Origin: Liquidambar formosana
Lineage: Eukaryota; Streptophyta; Magnoliopsida; Saxifragales; Altingiaceae
Direction of reading: 5' to 3'
Assembly (NCBI GenBank): GCA_039720395.1
Contig: CM077827.1
Location: forward strand, 12,563,615 to 12,627,614
DNA length: 64,000 nucleotides
Shown: positions 48,379 to 61,410 of the stretch, piece by piece
Numbering within the stretch: position 1 is the first letter of the stretch
How the letters are laid out: the number at the start of each line of letters is the position of its first letter
The notes under the pieces: generated by a model
Database searches by the model: none
What the model was told of the DNA's origin: nothing
The model's input: the letters and a program-made list of their open reading frames with translations, nothing else
Position numbers and translations under genes: made by a program

Positions 48379-51300
48379 ATGGAGAGAAAACTGTTTGAAG
48401 CATCGGTTAGTGGGTGTGTAAACACCTTGAACGCATTGATCAGAGAAGACGAACTCATTCTGGATAGAGTTTTAGTTACCAGCTGCTTCCATGAAACTCC
48501 ATTACACATAGCAGCCCTACGTGGTCACCTAGATTTCAGTAGAGCACTTTTGAGTCTAAAGCCTAAACTCGCTACCGAGTTAGACTCACAAGGCCACTCA
48601 CCTCTTCACCTGGCTTCCGTTGAGGGCTACGTTGAGATCGTGCAAGAGTTGTTGCAGGTAAGTCCACATATGTGCCATGTTCGCAATCAAGATGGGAGAA
48701 CCCCTCTCCACTTAGCAGTAATGAAAGGAAGAGCTGAGGTGATCAAAGAGTTGATTCAAGCACGACCCAAGTCGATTTGGGAGACGATAGGCTACGGCGA
48801 GACCATTTTGCACTTGTCCATTCATTATAATCGTTTGGAAGCTCTTAAGTTGTTGGTAGAATGGGCAAGGGACGACGATAAGTTTGTCAACTCGAAAGAC
48901 GACTATGGCAACACTATATTGCATAACGCTGCCATCCTTAAACAAGAAGAGGTACGTAGGTGGTTGACAAATTTTAAAAGAAAATGCTAAAGAAGTACAA
49001 GTACATTCACCTTAGCAAACACTAACACTTCCCTAAAATATTAAGATTAATATAGTACTTTCCTTATATAAACTAATAATTTCCCAACAACTGTTTTACA
49101 CAATGTTCTTTGTTTTCCAACAATTTATACCCTAACAAAAAATTGGATACAATACCCATAAGGTCACTTTAAATGGTAAGTAGGTCATTCAAATAGTAAG
49201 TTGGTCACTTGAAATGATAAGTGGTCACTAATTAGTAAATGAGTAGTAAATGGATTATTTCAAATGATAAGTGGATAACTTCAAATGGTAAATAGGTCAC
49301 TTTAAATGGTAAGTAAGTATGGTACCTTAAAATCTTTGTGGGTGTCATAGAAGTACCCTTTGTTCATATCTCACATAATCTCTCTCTCTTTTTTTTTTTT
49401 TTTGGGGGGGGGGGGGGGGAATTACAAGATATAAACAACGAAAAATGATAGTTTAATGACGTTTGTTTCAGTTTTGTTGGCTATTCTACAGCTAATATCC
49501 AAGTCTTAACACCAATAACACTTAGATTAAGAAACAGCAAATCATATCTAAAGAGAGAAGTAGAAAAACAGAGGCAGAACAGGGGAGAAGAGGGTTCATT
49601 CAACTTTTCAGCACATATACAAAGCATATATATATATATGTATACTTCTAACCATCCAATAAAAGACCAACACTTAGACACAACACGGCCACACATTAAA
49701 CTAGCTTACAAAGTTAATTAACAAAAGTTTAATTTAAACAAAGTTAGAAAAGTTAACAAAAAACAGGACACATTACTTCAACAAGTTTTACTTGTTAAAT
49801 GAGTGATCTTATATTCAAATTTATGGAAAAGCATTGATACCTATTTGTTGATAGTAAAAGAGAGTTAGGAATAAAGGTAGGTTTCAATAGATAAACACTC
49901 CTACAAAAGCAACCTAAAGAAAAACAAAGCCCCTGACGCCTAAACCCACTAGTCCACTACACAGACCAGAAGAAAACACCAAACAAGCAAAGGAGAAAAT
50001 ACTACTCACATAATTTCCCTTAACAAAATTTCTAATACTCTGTTTCATGGTAGAGAAATCACAGGATCGGATGAAGCAACATGGAGTTCCTTTTTTCCTT
50101 TCATTTTTCCTTGCATGGATTAACTTCTTGACTTTACTGAATCCTAATGATCGATTTTCACCATGCCTTTTTTATTTATTTATTTATTATTTTTATGTAT
50201 GGTAATAAAACTAAAAACATCATACAATCCTACACATTACCTACACCTTTCCCGTAGGATAAGTCTCCTAACCCAATTTTTGACAAAAAGGGTCGAGATG
50301 GGTGGAGGTTTGAACCGACGTACCTCCCCCTTTAAGGGATGGAGACTACACAAATATTGGAACTATGTGTGTTCCATCCTTGTGCATGCCTAATTTTAAA
50401 AGCTCATAGACCAAGTGGATAAGAATGGCATGTTCCCACTTAAAATGATAGGAACTCTCGTTCGCATAATGCGGCAATCAAAGATGGGCTCACTTTAATT
50501 TAACTAGATATATATGTGGTGGCTTTAACAACAGAGCTAGACAGGCAAAAGAGCAGCTAGTCTTTTTTATTTTTTATATCTTTTCCCTTAAAAAAGAGCA
50601 GCTAGTCTTCTATCATTTTTTAATTTCTTCATAATACGCACTCATTGTAAAAGTTCCAAGCTATAAGGCAATAATTTGTTTCACATTCTCACATATATTA
50701 CCCTTTCCACGATTTCACATTACCCCTTATCCTAAAAAATAAAAAAGAATTAAAAAAAAAATTATAAAAGTTTCCTTTTCTCATATTCTAGCCTCAAACA
50801 ATGGGAGGATATTGTTAGAAAACTAAGATTCAAACATGTAAGTCCTTAAACTATATATGTGCTTTTTCAAATTAAGTGGACAATTTTTTTATGGATGGAG
50901 GGAATACATAGGTTGATTTGAACATCTACAAATGAGGATCAAGAACAAACACTAGATAAATATGTTGCAACTTTTTTGTGCAGGTCGTAAAGTACTTGCT
51001 TTCAAACACTGGAGTTAACGGCCTTAGATGTGTTAGACAGCTGCCCAAGAGATCTCAAAGGAATGGAAATCCGAGACGTCCTTTGTGAAGCTGGAGTTCG
51101 AAGAGCAAAGGAGCTTATAGCTTTCCCACCACCATCACAAGACATTGTTCATCGTAAGAGAGAGGTATCACCAAAACTATTGGTCAGCAAATTGTTGGAC
51201 TACTACTTGAGCCAGAAAGGTGCCAATTGGTTAGAAGAGATACACGGCACGTTAATGGTGGTAGCTACTGTGATTGCAACCATGAGCTTCCAAGCTGCAC

Positions 51301-51779
51301 TTAACCCACCAGGGGGTGTGTGGCAAGAAGACACGAATAAGGGTGCAAAGTGTGGAAATCCTAAATGTATCGCTGGAACTTCTATCTTGGCCTATACTTA
51401 CCCACAATCACTTGACCTTTTTTATACTTACAACACGGTTTCTTTCGTCTCATCATTGACCATTATCCTCTTGCTTTTTAGTGGATTTCCTCTCAAGAAT
51501 AAGATTTGTATGTGGCTCCTGACGATGACAATGTGTACCACAGTCACATTTATGGCGCTTACGTACCTCAAGTCGCTAGATTTGGTTACACCCGATCCTA
51601 AAATGCGCGAAGTTGATAGGATGTATCGATCAACTGTTCACATTTGGTTTGGATTGATTGTTGCAATTGCTTTATCTAATGCAATTGGCTTTCTTTATTG
51701 GCTGGTGAAGAAGTGGCAAAATTTTAGGCATGAAATGCCATCAGGTCCGGCTAATGAGAGGCAACTGCTTGATGTCTGA
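48379..51779 (+). CDS. ankyrin-repeat/PGG-domain membrane protein, apparently frameshifted
   Basis: Exon 1 (48379-48951) encodes 191 residues with five ankyrin-type repeats (ETPLHIAALRGHLDF, HSPLHLASVEGYVEI, RTPLHLAVMKGRAEV, ETILHLSIHYNRLEA, NTILHNAAILKQEE) and ends on a GTACGT donor. Exon 2 starts at 50984 after TTTTTTGTGCAG and begins VVKYLLSNTG. The downstream part encodes ALDVLDSCPRDLKGMEIRDV, a PGG domain (GTLMVVATVIATMSFQAALN, then PPGGVWQED) and further transmembrane helices, ending at 51779. This order is that of BDA1/ACD6-like proteins, some of which act in plant immunity at the plasma membrane. The two parts of exon 2 are in different frames: a deletion of about eight codons plus an uneven number of bases near 51010-51025. 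Read straight, translation stops at 51086-51088 after 225 residues, losing the membrane part. Confidence 0.82.
48952..50983 (+). other. intron of the ankyrin gene
   Basis: A 2.0 kb GT-AG intron. At about 49160-49320 short units of the form AAATGGTAAGT(A/G)GGTCA are repeated six or more times. A T/G homopolymer tract lies at 49388-49419. No inserted gene. Confidence 0.65.
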
Positions 51780-54522
51780 GACATGGGCTACGATTTCTTC
51801 AAAAATTTCCTTTATCGTGTGTTTTTTGTCAATTAGTTTGTAGTCTATCTCAGCTTCCGTTTTCCAGACAGATATGCTTGTATTAGTTTATGTTGCCATT
51901 CAGTCATTGCAGTTTATTGTTCATTTATGTTTTCTAGAAAGGTCCTCCCCTTTTTTCCCCCTTTTCTCCAAACCAGAAAATCACTAAACATACATATATA
52001 ATAGAGTTAGTCCATACATTTCTTAGCCTAACAGACCTGGTATGGACGGATGGACAATTTTCATCTGTTGAATATTTGAACTACATGCTCGATGTCTTAG
52101 TTGCAAATGCACCACTCACATTTGGACAGAAACCATGACACTGTGACAGCAGTTTGTTTTGAAAATTGCTGATGGCCGGATCCATGAAAATACCTTTCCC
52201 AGTTTCATGTCAATAGTTATTAATCCTAAGCTGCCCTTCTTATTGCCATGAGAGAAACTTAGGTCTCTATTTTTGGAGTATGGATCTTGGAAATTGGGTC
52301 CCCATTTTTGGACTATGGATCTTGGAAATTGTAGGAGGAAAAAAACAAGAAGGAAAATGCTTAAAAGAAAATTTTATTTATAAGCAGTTTAAGTATTTTC
52401 CTTTTCTTTTCCCTCATACTTTCCGAGATCTAAATGGAGCCTAGAGTAATTTCCTTTCATCTATAGTAGAACAGTCTTGAAGTGCTCTATTAATTACAAA
52501 TGTCTCGAGTAGAAAGCGTATGGTTGTGTTCTTTGTGTGTACGTTACAGATGTCTCGAGTAGGACAATTCCACTTTAATTTTTTTGCACCCACATTTCGA
52601 ATCTTTATAAATGCTGCATCAAATAAACATAACGAATCCAATGCAACTTTGATAGGGCAACATGCATGAGATGTGATTCTCAATGAAGAATCCTAGCTTT
52701 AATATGTCATTTTCATTTTCCTGTAATTTTTCTCACTCTTTTTATAGCTATCGTTCAATCTAAGAAATCAGTTACCTATGTAGTTATTCTACGCATGATC
52801 ATTCTGCAAGTGCTGCTGAAGCAACTTGTGATTGATATGAAAATAGCACCATTTCCACTTTTCGCACCATACTTTTACTCTTTATACATGCTTTAACAAA
52901 CAAACACAACGAATCAGTTTCATTTTTAACTCAACTATTTTTGGCATTTCCAAATAGCTTTTCAAACAAGATATGAATTTGATTAAATTACAAATAGCCT
53001 CTCAAAATTTTTTAATTTAAAAAAAAAAAACACAAATTAAACACCCTTTTATTTTGTTAAATTGCCTGCCTCTTGAAAGATACACAATTGCTGATGATGG
53101 TGGATGGCTGATAGTGGCTAATGGTGATGATAGGTGGTGGGTGATGATGATATATAGACAGTTGCTGATGATAGAGGGATGGTAATGGTGGTGAAGGCCG
53201 GTGATGGTGTTTGATGATGAAGATGGTGGTGGCGAGATGATAATATTAACACTAAACGATGTCATTTTTTATTTCAGCTACCAAAATTGTGGTTTTTGGT
53301 AAAAAAAAATGTCAAATTATAATGAAAGAATAAAGTAATATTCACAATCTCCAATTTACGGAGCTTAGTTGACTAGACTGGTATGGGAGGTTAATTAATG
53401 TAAATTCAAAAACTAAATGGGACATTGCTGCCTTTCTCAGAAACATTAAGGAGATTAATGTAATATAATCCAAATTTTATTCCTAGCCAACATTAGCTGT
53501 ATATATGCCTCCTATATTAGAATGCCCCTCCATATCCACTGAAGCATTTATTCTCCTCTTTAGGCCGGGCCCTGGCGAATATATATCTATATATATATAT
53601 ATATACTGCACATGGGCACATAGAGAAGGCGACGGACAATATAAATATATATCCATTTCCTATCCAAATCATCCCTTCGATCGATAAAAGAGGAACTCTA
53701 TTGATATTCAGCTATTCTTCGTTACCCTGTGGCAGCCCGCTCCAACAACTGCACTACGTGTATGGTCAACTTTTTCAGCTTTCTTTTTTCCTTTTATGCT
53801 TCGGTTGCTACAGCTTCTTCATTATTTTATTTTATTTTATTTTTTTGGTTTGATTTGTCAATTTTATCTAACTATTAAAGTATGTTTTTGTCCATCAAAT
53901 TCTTAAAGTCATCCCAAACATGCACCACGTAGGTACCTAACTATGTGAGTGGGTATGTATGAATACATATGGGTGTATGTATGTATGTATGTAAGTATAA
54001 GTACGCGCGAGTATTGTGCATATATGCGTGTTTCCAAGTCCAAGTATGTATGTGTAGGTGTGGCTCGGCTCGATCTCTAGGTATAAAAACATTCACCTGA
54101 AGGTATGGTATTAAATATTAATTACTGGGAAGATTAATAAGAAAAACATGGAATAATATATGATAATCCGGTGGAAGAGATTCTTGATTTTATTGTAGGG
54201 TATATGAAAAAGAGCAATGCTTTCAAGGTGAAAGACCTAGCAATGTTAATTAATGGAAAACCCTTCTTGGATATCATTGGTCAATTTTAAACTATTTTCC
54301 TAATTTTACCATGCTTTGAGAGCTGTTTACTGACCAAGTGCCCATGCAATGCCTGAGCGGCTTGGGCATTTTGAGTGTTTTTTTTTTTCGTCTTTTCTTA
54401 TTGTTGGTAATTGGCATTTTTAGCGTTGGTTAGATAGAAAGTTTTATGCATTTCTCTTTTCTCATCATAAAAATGAGATTTAATTGATATTGTTGTCTAC
54501 ATACATGTATGTTATCAGGATA
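51780..54522. other. intergenic between ankyrin and DUF247 gene 2
   Basis: The first part is probably ankyrin 3' UTR. A GATGGTGG-rich minisatellite-like stretch lies at about 53085-53235. TA- and GTAT-type microsatellites occur at 53578-53608 and 53975-53995. CTTGGAAATTG(G/T) phrases repeat near 52285 and 52321. TGTTATCAG just before 54520 may be the acceptor of a leader intron. No other gene. Confidence 0.45.
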
Positions 54523-55860
54523 ATGGAAAGAGAAACAAGTATGAGCAAAAAATTTAGAAGGAAGGAAGAAGAAACAGGAGTAGTAAGTGCCTTCTTAACC
54601 AGAAAGCTTAGCTCCCGAGGAAACGACACTTACAACCCATCCCCCAGTACTAGTATCTTCTATGGTATTCCCATGAAACTTCACAAAGTGAATGAAGAAG
54701 CTTACACACCCCAAGTAGTCGCCATCGGCCCTCTTCACCGTACCAAACGGCACTTGCAACCCATGCAGCCTCGGAAAGATCGTTACTTGAATTATTTCGT
54801 TGAACGAACGAAATATGACAGGAACCGTTATTTCAAAATGGTGAAAGAGCAAGAACAAAACGCCCGTGGGTACTACCAAGACGACATCAATCTAAATCCA
54901 GATGAGTTTTCTAATCTGCTTCTGGTGGATGGCATCTTTATTATTGAATTCTTCCTTAGGATGCGTTCACATAAACAAGCAGGGGTTGATGATTATGGCA
55001 ATGGTGATGAAATATTTAAGAAACATATATTGAGAGATGACATATTCATCGACTTAATCTTGCTCGAAAATCAGCTGCCATTCTTTGTTCTCAGGGATCT
55101 ATACAAGTCTTCCGAACTGGATCCTTCATGGGAACACCTCATGTTTTGGATTGCCCGCGAGTATTTTAAGAGAGGGGTTAGTTTTGAAAAAACTAGGGAA
55201 ACGTTGGAAAGAAATGATATATGGCATCTGGTTGATTTTTTGCATTCTCTCTGCGTTGCCACAGTCCCAAAAAAGAAACTCCACTCTGAAGTTCAACCAA
55301 ATATTGAACTTTCACGCAGTGCAACTGAGCTACGTGAGGCCGGAGTTCACTTTGTTATGGCAGCAGCGAAATATCCATTCGATCTAAGTTTTACCGATGA
55401 TGGATTGTTGGAAATTCCGAGTATGTTGATCGATAGGTGGACAGAATATTTCTTCCGAAATTTCATTGCCCATGAACATTGCGTCCATAGGGATAAAATA
55501 ATTAGCAGTTATATCATTCTGATGAGCAGCCTTCTAAAAACGCCCAAGGATGCGGATCTACTTGTTCAACTCAAAATTATTGATAATCAATCGCTAGGCA
55601 CTAGTGAGGATTTGTGTTCTCTATTCAGAAGGCTTTACAGGAGAAGTATGATGGACAAAAGTGAGTTCTATTACGCTGCTCTTTGTGAGGATTTGAATAA
55701 CTACAGCGAAGAGTACTGGCACCAATGGAAGGCAGCACTCCATATATGGGAGGAGAGGTTGAGACATAATTATTTTGGCAGTCTGTGGTCAATCATTTCT
55801 GTTATTGCTGGATTTATACTGCTTGTTCTGGCTATCATTCAAGCTATGAATCCTGTATAA
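54523..55860 (+). CDS. DUF247 (UPF0481) membrane-anchored protein, copy 2
   Basis: A single intact frame of 445 residues from ATG 54523; the in-frame ATG at 54484 lies before an acceptor-like TTATCAG and is less likely. Landmarks in family order: FYGIPMKLHKVNEEAYTPQV, VAIGPLHRTKRHLQPM, LLLVDGIFIIEFFLRM, LILLENQLPFFVLRDLY, TELREAGVHF, LLEIPSMLID, FFRNFIAHEHC. It ends in a hydrophobic helix (IISVIAGFILLVLAIIQAM), so it should be tail-anchored like copy 1. The two copies share layout and many residues but differ enough to be an old duplication. The residue run before FYGIP is unusually basic. Molecular function of the family is unknown. Confidence 0.93.
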   Translation: MERETSMSKKFRRKEEETGVVSAFLTRKLSSRGNDTYNPSPSTSIFYGIPMKLHKVNEEAYTPQVVAIGPLHRTKRHLQPMQPRKDRYLNYFVERTKYDRNRYFKMVKEQEQNARGYYQDDINLNPDEFSNLLLVDGIFIIEFFLRMRSHKQAGVDDYGNGDEIFKKHILRDDIFIDLILLENQLPFFVLRDLYKSSELDPSWEHLMFWIAREYFKRGVSFEKTRETLERNDIWHLVDFLHSLCVATVPKKKLHSEVQPNIELSRSATELREAGVHFVMAAAKYPFDLSFTDDGLLEIPSMLIDRWTEYFFRNFIAHEHCVHRDKIISSYIILMSSLLKTPKDADLLVQLKIIDNQSLGTSEDLCSLFRRLYRRSMMDKSEFYYAALCEDLNNYSEEYWHQWKAALHIWEERLRHNYFGSLWSIISVIAGFILLVLAIIQAMNPV

Positions 55861-56801
55861 TCGATATGCATAATTATGATGTGTTCTTTGTATGCTTTAA
55901 AGATTTTAATAAATTGTAATGTGATGAATTTGTTACCAAGTGGGTGAAGATCTGTTTTTGTTATGTTTTTTATAATAATATATTCCTCTCGTTCAATTCT
56001 TGTAAAATGATGTGATTTTTTCCTAATATAAAAGTGCCACGTGGAGTTAACTAAAAACCAGAACTCCTTGAGGGATATTATTTAATTTCCTATCTGTTGA
56101 CAAAAAAAAAAAAAAAAAAAAAAAAAAAAGAAAAAAATGAAAAAAAGAAAGAAAGAAAAAGATATTATTTAACTAGCCTAAACTTAAGGGATTGACATTG
56201 TCAATTTGACACCATCTCAAATTTCAAAGTTAATTCTATCAGGACTCTAGCTTCCTAATCTGATAAGGAGGACATCCACCACAAAGAAGACATATCTCCA
56301 CATATCCAAGGCATACACAATTTACTCCGTTCATTCTATGCTTGGGGCTCCCACCGGAACCTACTGGTCGCCTGAGCCTTGTCTTATCCATACGCTCGAG
56401 GAGCACGTAAGGACTACATGGGGATGTTGATTGTTGGTGACTTTTTGTCATCAACATAAAATATCCAACTTAAAATTATAAGCTTTCAAGTGAAGAGCCA
56501 AAACAGATATATGAAACCACATCAAACCCAATATTCTAGGCGATGTGAGATTTTTCAGCACTTCCTCTCACTTGTAGACATAAGAGAAGAATGGGTTTAT
56601 CATGCAAGCAATAAAGACGGGCCCATTAAAACGAACTGGCTTAAGAACAATAAGCTTTGATATCATGTAAAGTTTCCAACAAAAACTGCCTAAACATTTA
56701 GATCAAGGGATGACAGGTATATATATGTTGTATCAAACCCAATGTTTTGGGTGATATGGGATGTGAGATTTTTGCGCAAAAGTTTCCAATTCTTTTTAAA
56801 C

Positions 56802-56836
<35 letters not shown>

Positions 56837-57139
56837 CCCCTACCATGCATTGGGAATTGTATCCCATAATCCACTTGAAAATATTATTGCGCAAAAATCT
56901 GTACAATCGATTGGGAATTTAATGTACACAAGCCCTAAATAGTGATGTTGGTGAGGTTGGTCAAATAACCCTAAGCAAGTCTAAACCAAATTTTAAATCA
57001 ATATTAAGTACAATTATTTAGGTAAAACAAACACTCCTTTGGACATTACAATTAGAGTTTGGGGAGGCATGTCCGTTTTGTTAGAATTCCAAATGGAAGA
57101 GACTATGAAATGTCATCTTGAAGACACCTCGTGGCTTTC
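55861..57139. other. 3' UTR and intergenic with element scraps
   Basis: AATAAATTG near 55909 may serve as poly(A) signal. A long A run spans 56103-56150. AGCTTTGATATCATGTAAAG at 56650 resembles a decayed LTR-element primer site on the minus strand, and ATCAAACCCAAT(A/G)TT phrases repeat at 56521 and 56731. A (TA)n run occupies 56803-56834. No gene is called. Confidence 0.4.
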
Positions 57140-58990
57140 TTATGGTTTAATTTAAGGATATCCGAGTCTAGATTCCTCATCTGATCCTTAATGATAGGCT
57201 CGTTTGGCTTTGCATTGCTGGTGTCCCGCTTCATGCATGGTCAAGTGATAATTTTAAAAGAATTGGTGAAAGATTTGGTCTCGTATTTATGGTCGATAGC
57301 AATACTTGTAGTCGTACAATTCTTGGCAGAGGACAAATCTTGGTTGCTACTAAATTGGCAGATCATATCTACAATGAGTTACTTTTAGAAGTCAAATCTG
57401 ATCAAAATTGTGATCGTGAGCCTTGGGTGGTTGTCGAGCCCTTTTTTTTTTTTTGGCTTAGAAGGGCATTTAATGTGGGTCATAACCTAGGTGTCCTTTC
57501 TTTTGGGCTATCGAGCCCTTTTATCTAGGTCCTATACCTCCAACTAGAGTAGAATTTCTATGTAACTGTGATATGAGCAGGTAGCATCATTAACTAATTA
57601 CATTCAAGTAGAGTGGGAAAATCAGTGTACTTGTAAGTCCCATTTTCTCATTTTGCTTGCATATGATTGGCTAGTGATACCACCTAGCCATATCATAGTT
57701 ACATGGTAGTTTTTGCCCTTCCACCTATCTTTACCTTGCACGATGTTTCCTCTTCCCCATCTGTTAACATGCAAAGTTCTAGGGTTTGTGAACCACAGCT
57801 CAATCCCTTTTAGGTGGAGAATATCAATAGTGATTCAGACCAAGTATCACTCTGTGATCTTGTGTTTGAAGCTATTATAGCTTTGGCCGAATGCCTTCGT
57901 AGGAGAGGTTCCAAAAAAGTTGCAAAAAGAAAGAGAAAGTTGCTTGGCAACTTACTCCGTTGGAGGAAATAGTGCTTTAAAACCAAGCGCACTTCTAATT
58001 TCGAGGGCAAAAAGATCTCCAAGCGTAGAAAAGGTGAGAATCTGTTGAACTCATCACTGAGTGATGACTTCTCTATTTCAGATGGGGGTCTTGCGAATAG
58101 AAACCAGCTAATCCTTGAGGAAGCTAACAAGACGTGGGACACGATATTTCATGTGAGCATAGATAGCTTTGGTAATAATCATGAAATTTGAATAGGCTGG
58201 CCAAGATTGAAGGTCAAGATTGAAGGTCATGAAATTTGAGAACAAGTTGGGTTTGTAAAGCAGCTTGCCTTTTTCTAATCTCTTTTAAAAAGTTGCTATT
58301 TTTTGTTTACAAGAATCGAAGTCGGAGCTTTTTGAGTCTCATTATGTTAGTTTCATCTGGACTCTGAGAGTATCGACTTTGGTTGGGTTAATGCTTCAGG
58401 TTCAATGGGCAGATCGATTCATCATCCTCTGGGGGAAAATTGTTGAGATTGATTTTGTCTGTGTAATTTGCAATGTTTTTGCCCCAATTAGAGTAACAGA
58501 TGGTTTCCTTATGTGGGATGCTCTAAGTTCCTAGATGAGTTCTTTTTTGGACCCTTGGTCTTTTGTTACGAAAGAAAAGGCTGTTTGAGAAGCTCTCGAG
58601 GTATGAATGACCTCAATTTCTTTATTAAGGATTTGGAATTACTAGATCTGTCAGTGCAGGTTGGGAGGAAATTTTCAAGGCCAACCTCTTGGGGTATGAT
58701 TTTCAAGTTCTTGGGGTATGAATGTCTTCATCCCTTTAGCAATCTTGTTTGGCACTATTATTGGGGCTATTTTTTATTCCATTGTCTGGTGTTGTTGCCG
58801 TGCTTAGCTTTCAGTTAAGCTTCTCTCAGCTACTTCGATTTTTCTTCTTATTGTTGTTTTTCTTTGTTCCTTTGTTGGTGTTTTGTCGTGTAGTTTTTCT
58901 CTCGTGTATTCTTGCTGGGTCTTGCCTCCCCTACCCTTTATGTACCTATTTTCTTCCTCATAATATTTTGGTTTGCTCATAATATATATA
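57140..58990 (+). pseudogene. internally deleted LINE remnant
   Basis: At about 57195-57440 an open frame reads RLVWLCIAGVPLHAWSSDNF, then FGLVFMVDSNTCSR and GRGQILVATKLADHIYNELL: the DUF4283-like ORF1 domain of plant LINEs. At about 58390-58700 pieces of the endonuclease follow in shifting frames (VCVICNVFAPIRVTDGFLMW, then GCLRSSRGMNDLNFFIKDLE). The reverse transcriptase is missing; the T-rich 3' part ends in a TA run at 58982-59000. Stops and frame changes show it is inactive. Confidence 0.7.
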
Positions 58991-59000
58991 TATATATACA

Positions 59001-59260
59001 GGAATGTTCCAATCAGCTACAGTTGACTTAAGGGTATGTCAGCTGCGCAATCTCATTCGTCCACTCACATTAAGTAGCATCCAACGGCCCACATTGAGAG
59101 ACCGAGATCTGGATCTCTTCACCCCGTTCTGAATCTGACCTGCTAATTCCCTCTTCTTCTTTCTCACATTTCGTTCTCGTTTCAACACTCACCCCCTAAA
59201 TCACTCACTGCCACTACCACTCTCCCCGCCAAGCATGAAGCTCACCGTTAGAGGCTATCA
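59001..59260. other. short intergenic segment
   Basis: Sequence with AACGGCCCACATTGAGAGAC and similar phrases typical of small plant repeats, but I could not identify ends. No gene. Confidence 0.3.
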
Positions 59261-61400
59261 TGCCTCAAAAGTAGCCTTACTTAAGCCTAATGTGGCAGTG
59301 ACAGTTCAGAAATCTTACCCGTACATTCACCAAGTGAAGTCATTTCGACTAATATTACATAACTTATGGTCATTATAGAATATCATCGTTTGATATTACA
59401 TAACATACAAGTTCCCAAATTAGATTATTTGAATAAAACAAAATAAATACTAATTCTAAGTAACAAGCTCCTTATCTCATGTTTCCTCAACTACTCACAA
59501 ATTTTCAGATCTTGAAAATCATTTTTTAATAAAAGGATGAGCAAACCACAGCTCAGTGAGATAATTCATCCATGAACGATCAACATGGGTCCAAAACAAT
59601 TTATCATGCGTAGACAAGTGTTCAATAATATTCACAAATCAATAATGCCTTTCACGCATATAAAATTCACACGTACCTATGTCTCTATTGCCTCTCACAA
59701 CTTGCAAAAAAACATAATCACAGTATACCTGTCTACTCATACAGGATACATTGTTTACGACCACAGCACACACCGCTCATCATTTGTGTATACTACTCCA
59801 CTGGCCTCTTGTTCTAAAAAATGGAGTAGCATATTAGTGCACTAACTGTAGGACTTTCTCAACCTGGTCGTCTGATCTCAACATCTCAATATTTTAATTT
59901 TAGTTACAAGTATAAGCAACTTCACATAAACATATCACATAATAGATTTATACATGCTAGTACATGTATTAACTATTATAAAGCTTAATATATGGATGTT
60001 AATATCATGCATGTATGCAAATTAACTTCAATAGTATTTCAACATCCAATCTACTTATAAATTATGAATATGAATGCTCATACATTATCATTTATATCAT
60101 ACTCTACTACCATTAACAATCTAAGTCAAACTACTCAACATAAATCTTAACACCAAATATTCAATTTGGGGTTAATTTGGAATTTTTCATAAGCTTAGGG
60201 GCTATATTGCAAATACAAAAATATAAGGACTATGATAACACCATAAAAATATTAATAAAAAGTCCCTAAAGTGTTCTACTTCTCATAAAAATCTCATAGG
60301 TTCAAACGAAACTCAATTTGGAATTCATTTGAGCTATTTTTAGTAAATAGGGATAAAATGGTCATTTTACACGTGAATAAAATAATACCTAAAAATAAAA
60401 ACATTTATTTTACCTTAAAAATACCCTCATGTAGATTTTGCTGATATGAATTCAATGGTTCAATTCGTGACTCAATTGGTATTCTATACATTTTGTTTAG
60501 GCTAGTCAAAGTTTAAAAACAAAACTGTATAAGAGGCTAAAATCTCCTAATTTTTGAAACACGTGTTATCATACTCAAATGGTTACAAAATTGTAAATAT
60601 AAGTTTCTAGGATTTTTATAAGATTTTAAATATTATTTGTAGCACTAAAGGAGGGCCCTACATAGCCAAATGCACTAGGGTACATGTGGTTTATAGTACA
60701 CCTTGCTACACTTGATCATTGTCCTTTCTTCTTCCCCGCGCATGCACAAACCCAGCTATTGTTTGGAATTTTTTCCCATTTCATCAAAACTTAAAAAAAT
60801 TCATAACTAATTTATTCTAAACCTTTTTCGATGATTCAAAAGCCCATATTGCTTAGTTTTTTCATGTCGAATATTAGAAAAATATCAGAAAAATGAAATA
60901 ACCTACCCATCAATACAGTTTTGGAAATTTATGGTTTCGGTTTGGCTATTTGTTTATCTCAATATACAAGGTTTCAATGGCTTGTTTTTATACAATAGCT
61001 TCTTTATTGTGTATTGAGACTATGGTAAAAATTTCGTAGAGTTTCATGAAACCTACATAGAGAAATATTCAAACAACATATTAAAGAAGCCATTGATGCT
61101 TTCTTGAAGCTTTAAAACTCATTCAAACACTAACCAATTCTCATGAAACTTTTAGAACCATTCTTACATTATTCAAGGATGAGAAATCTGACCTCAATTT
61201 TATAGAAAGGTGTTGCATGTGAAATTTTCCTTGGTTGAGCTCCTACTTCTCTCCTTTTTTCTCTCTCTATTTCTCCCTTTCTATCACAATCTCTCTCTTG
61301 AGCTTAAGGGTGCTCGAAAATGACTAGAAATACAGCCTTTAAAAGCCCCCTTCCCCCAAATCAATGTAAGTCTTCCTTGTTAGACTTATATCTATATATA
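59261..61400 (-). repeat. diverged long LTR-like sequence
   Basis: The layout parallels the 4364 LTR in the same orientation: CACAGCTCAGTGAG near 59549, a CT-rich leader-like block at 61240-61300, and a TATA-like TTTTAAAGG (minus strand) near 61340. Ends and target duplication were not found, so only relationship, not boundaries, is proposed. Confidence 0.35.
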
Positions 61401-61410
61401 TATATATATA

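Noticed and set aside
53017..53265. His/Ser-rich minus-strand frame
   Set aside because: Translation of a GATGGTGG-rich simple repeat.
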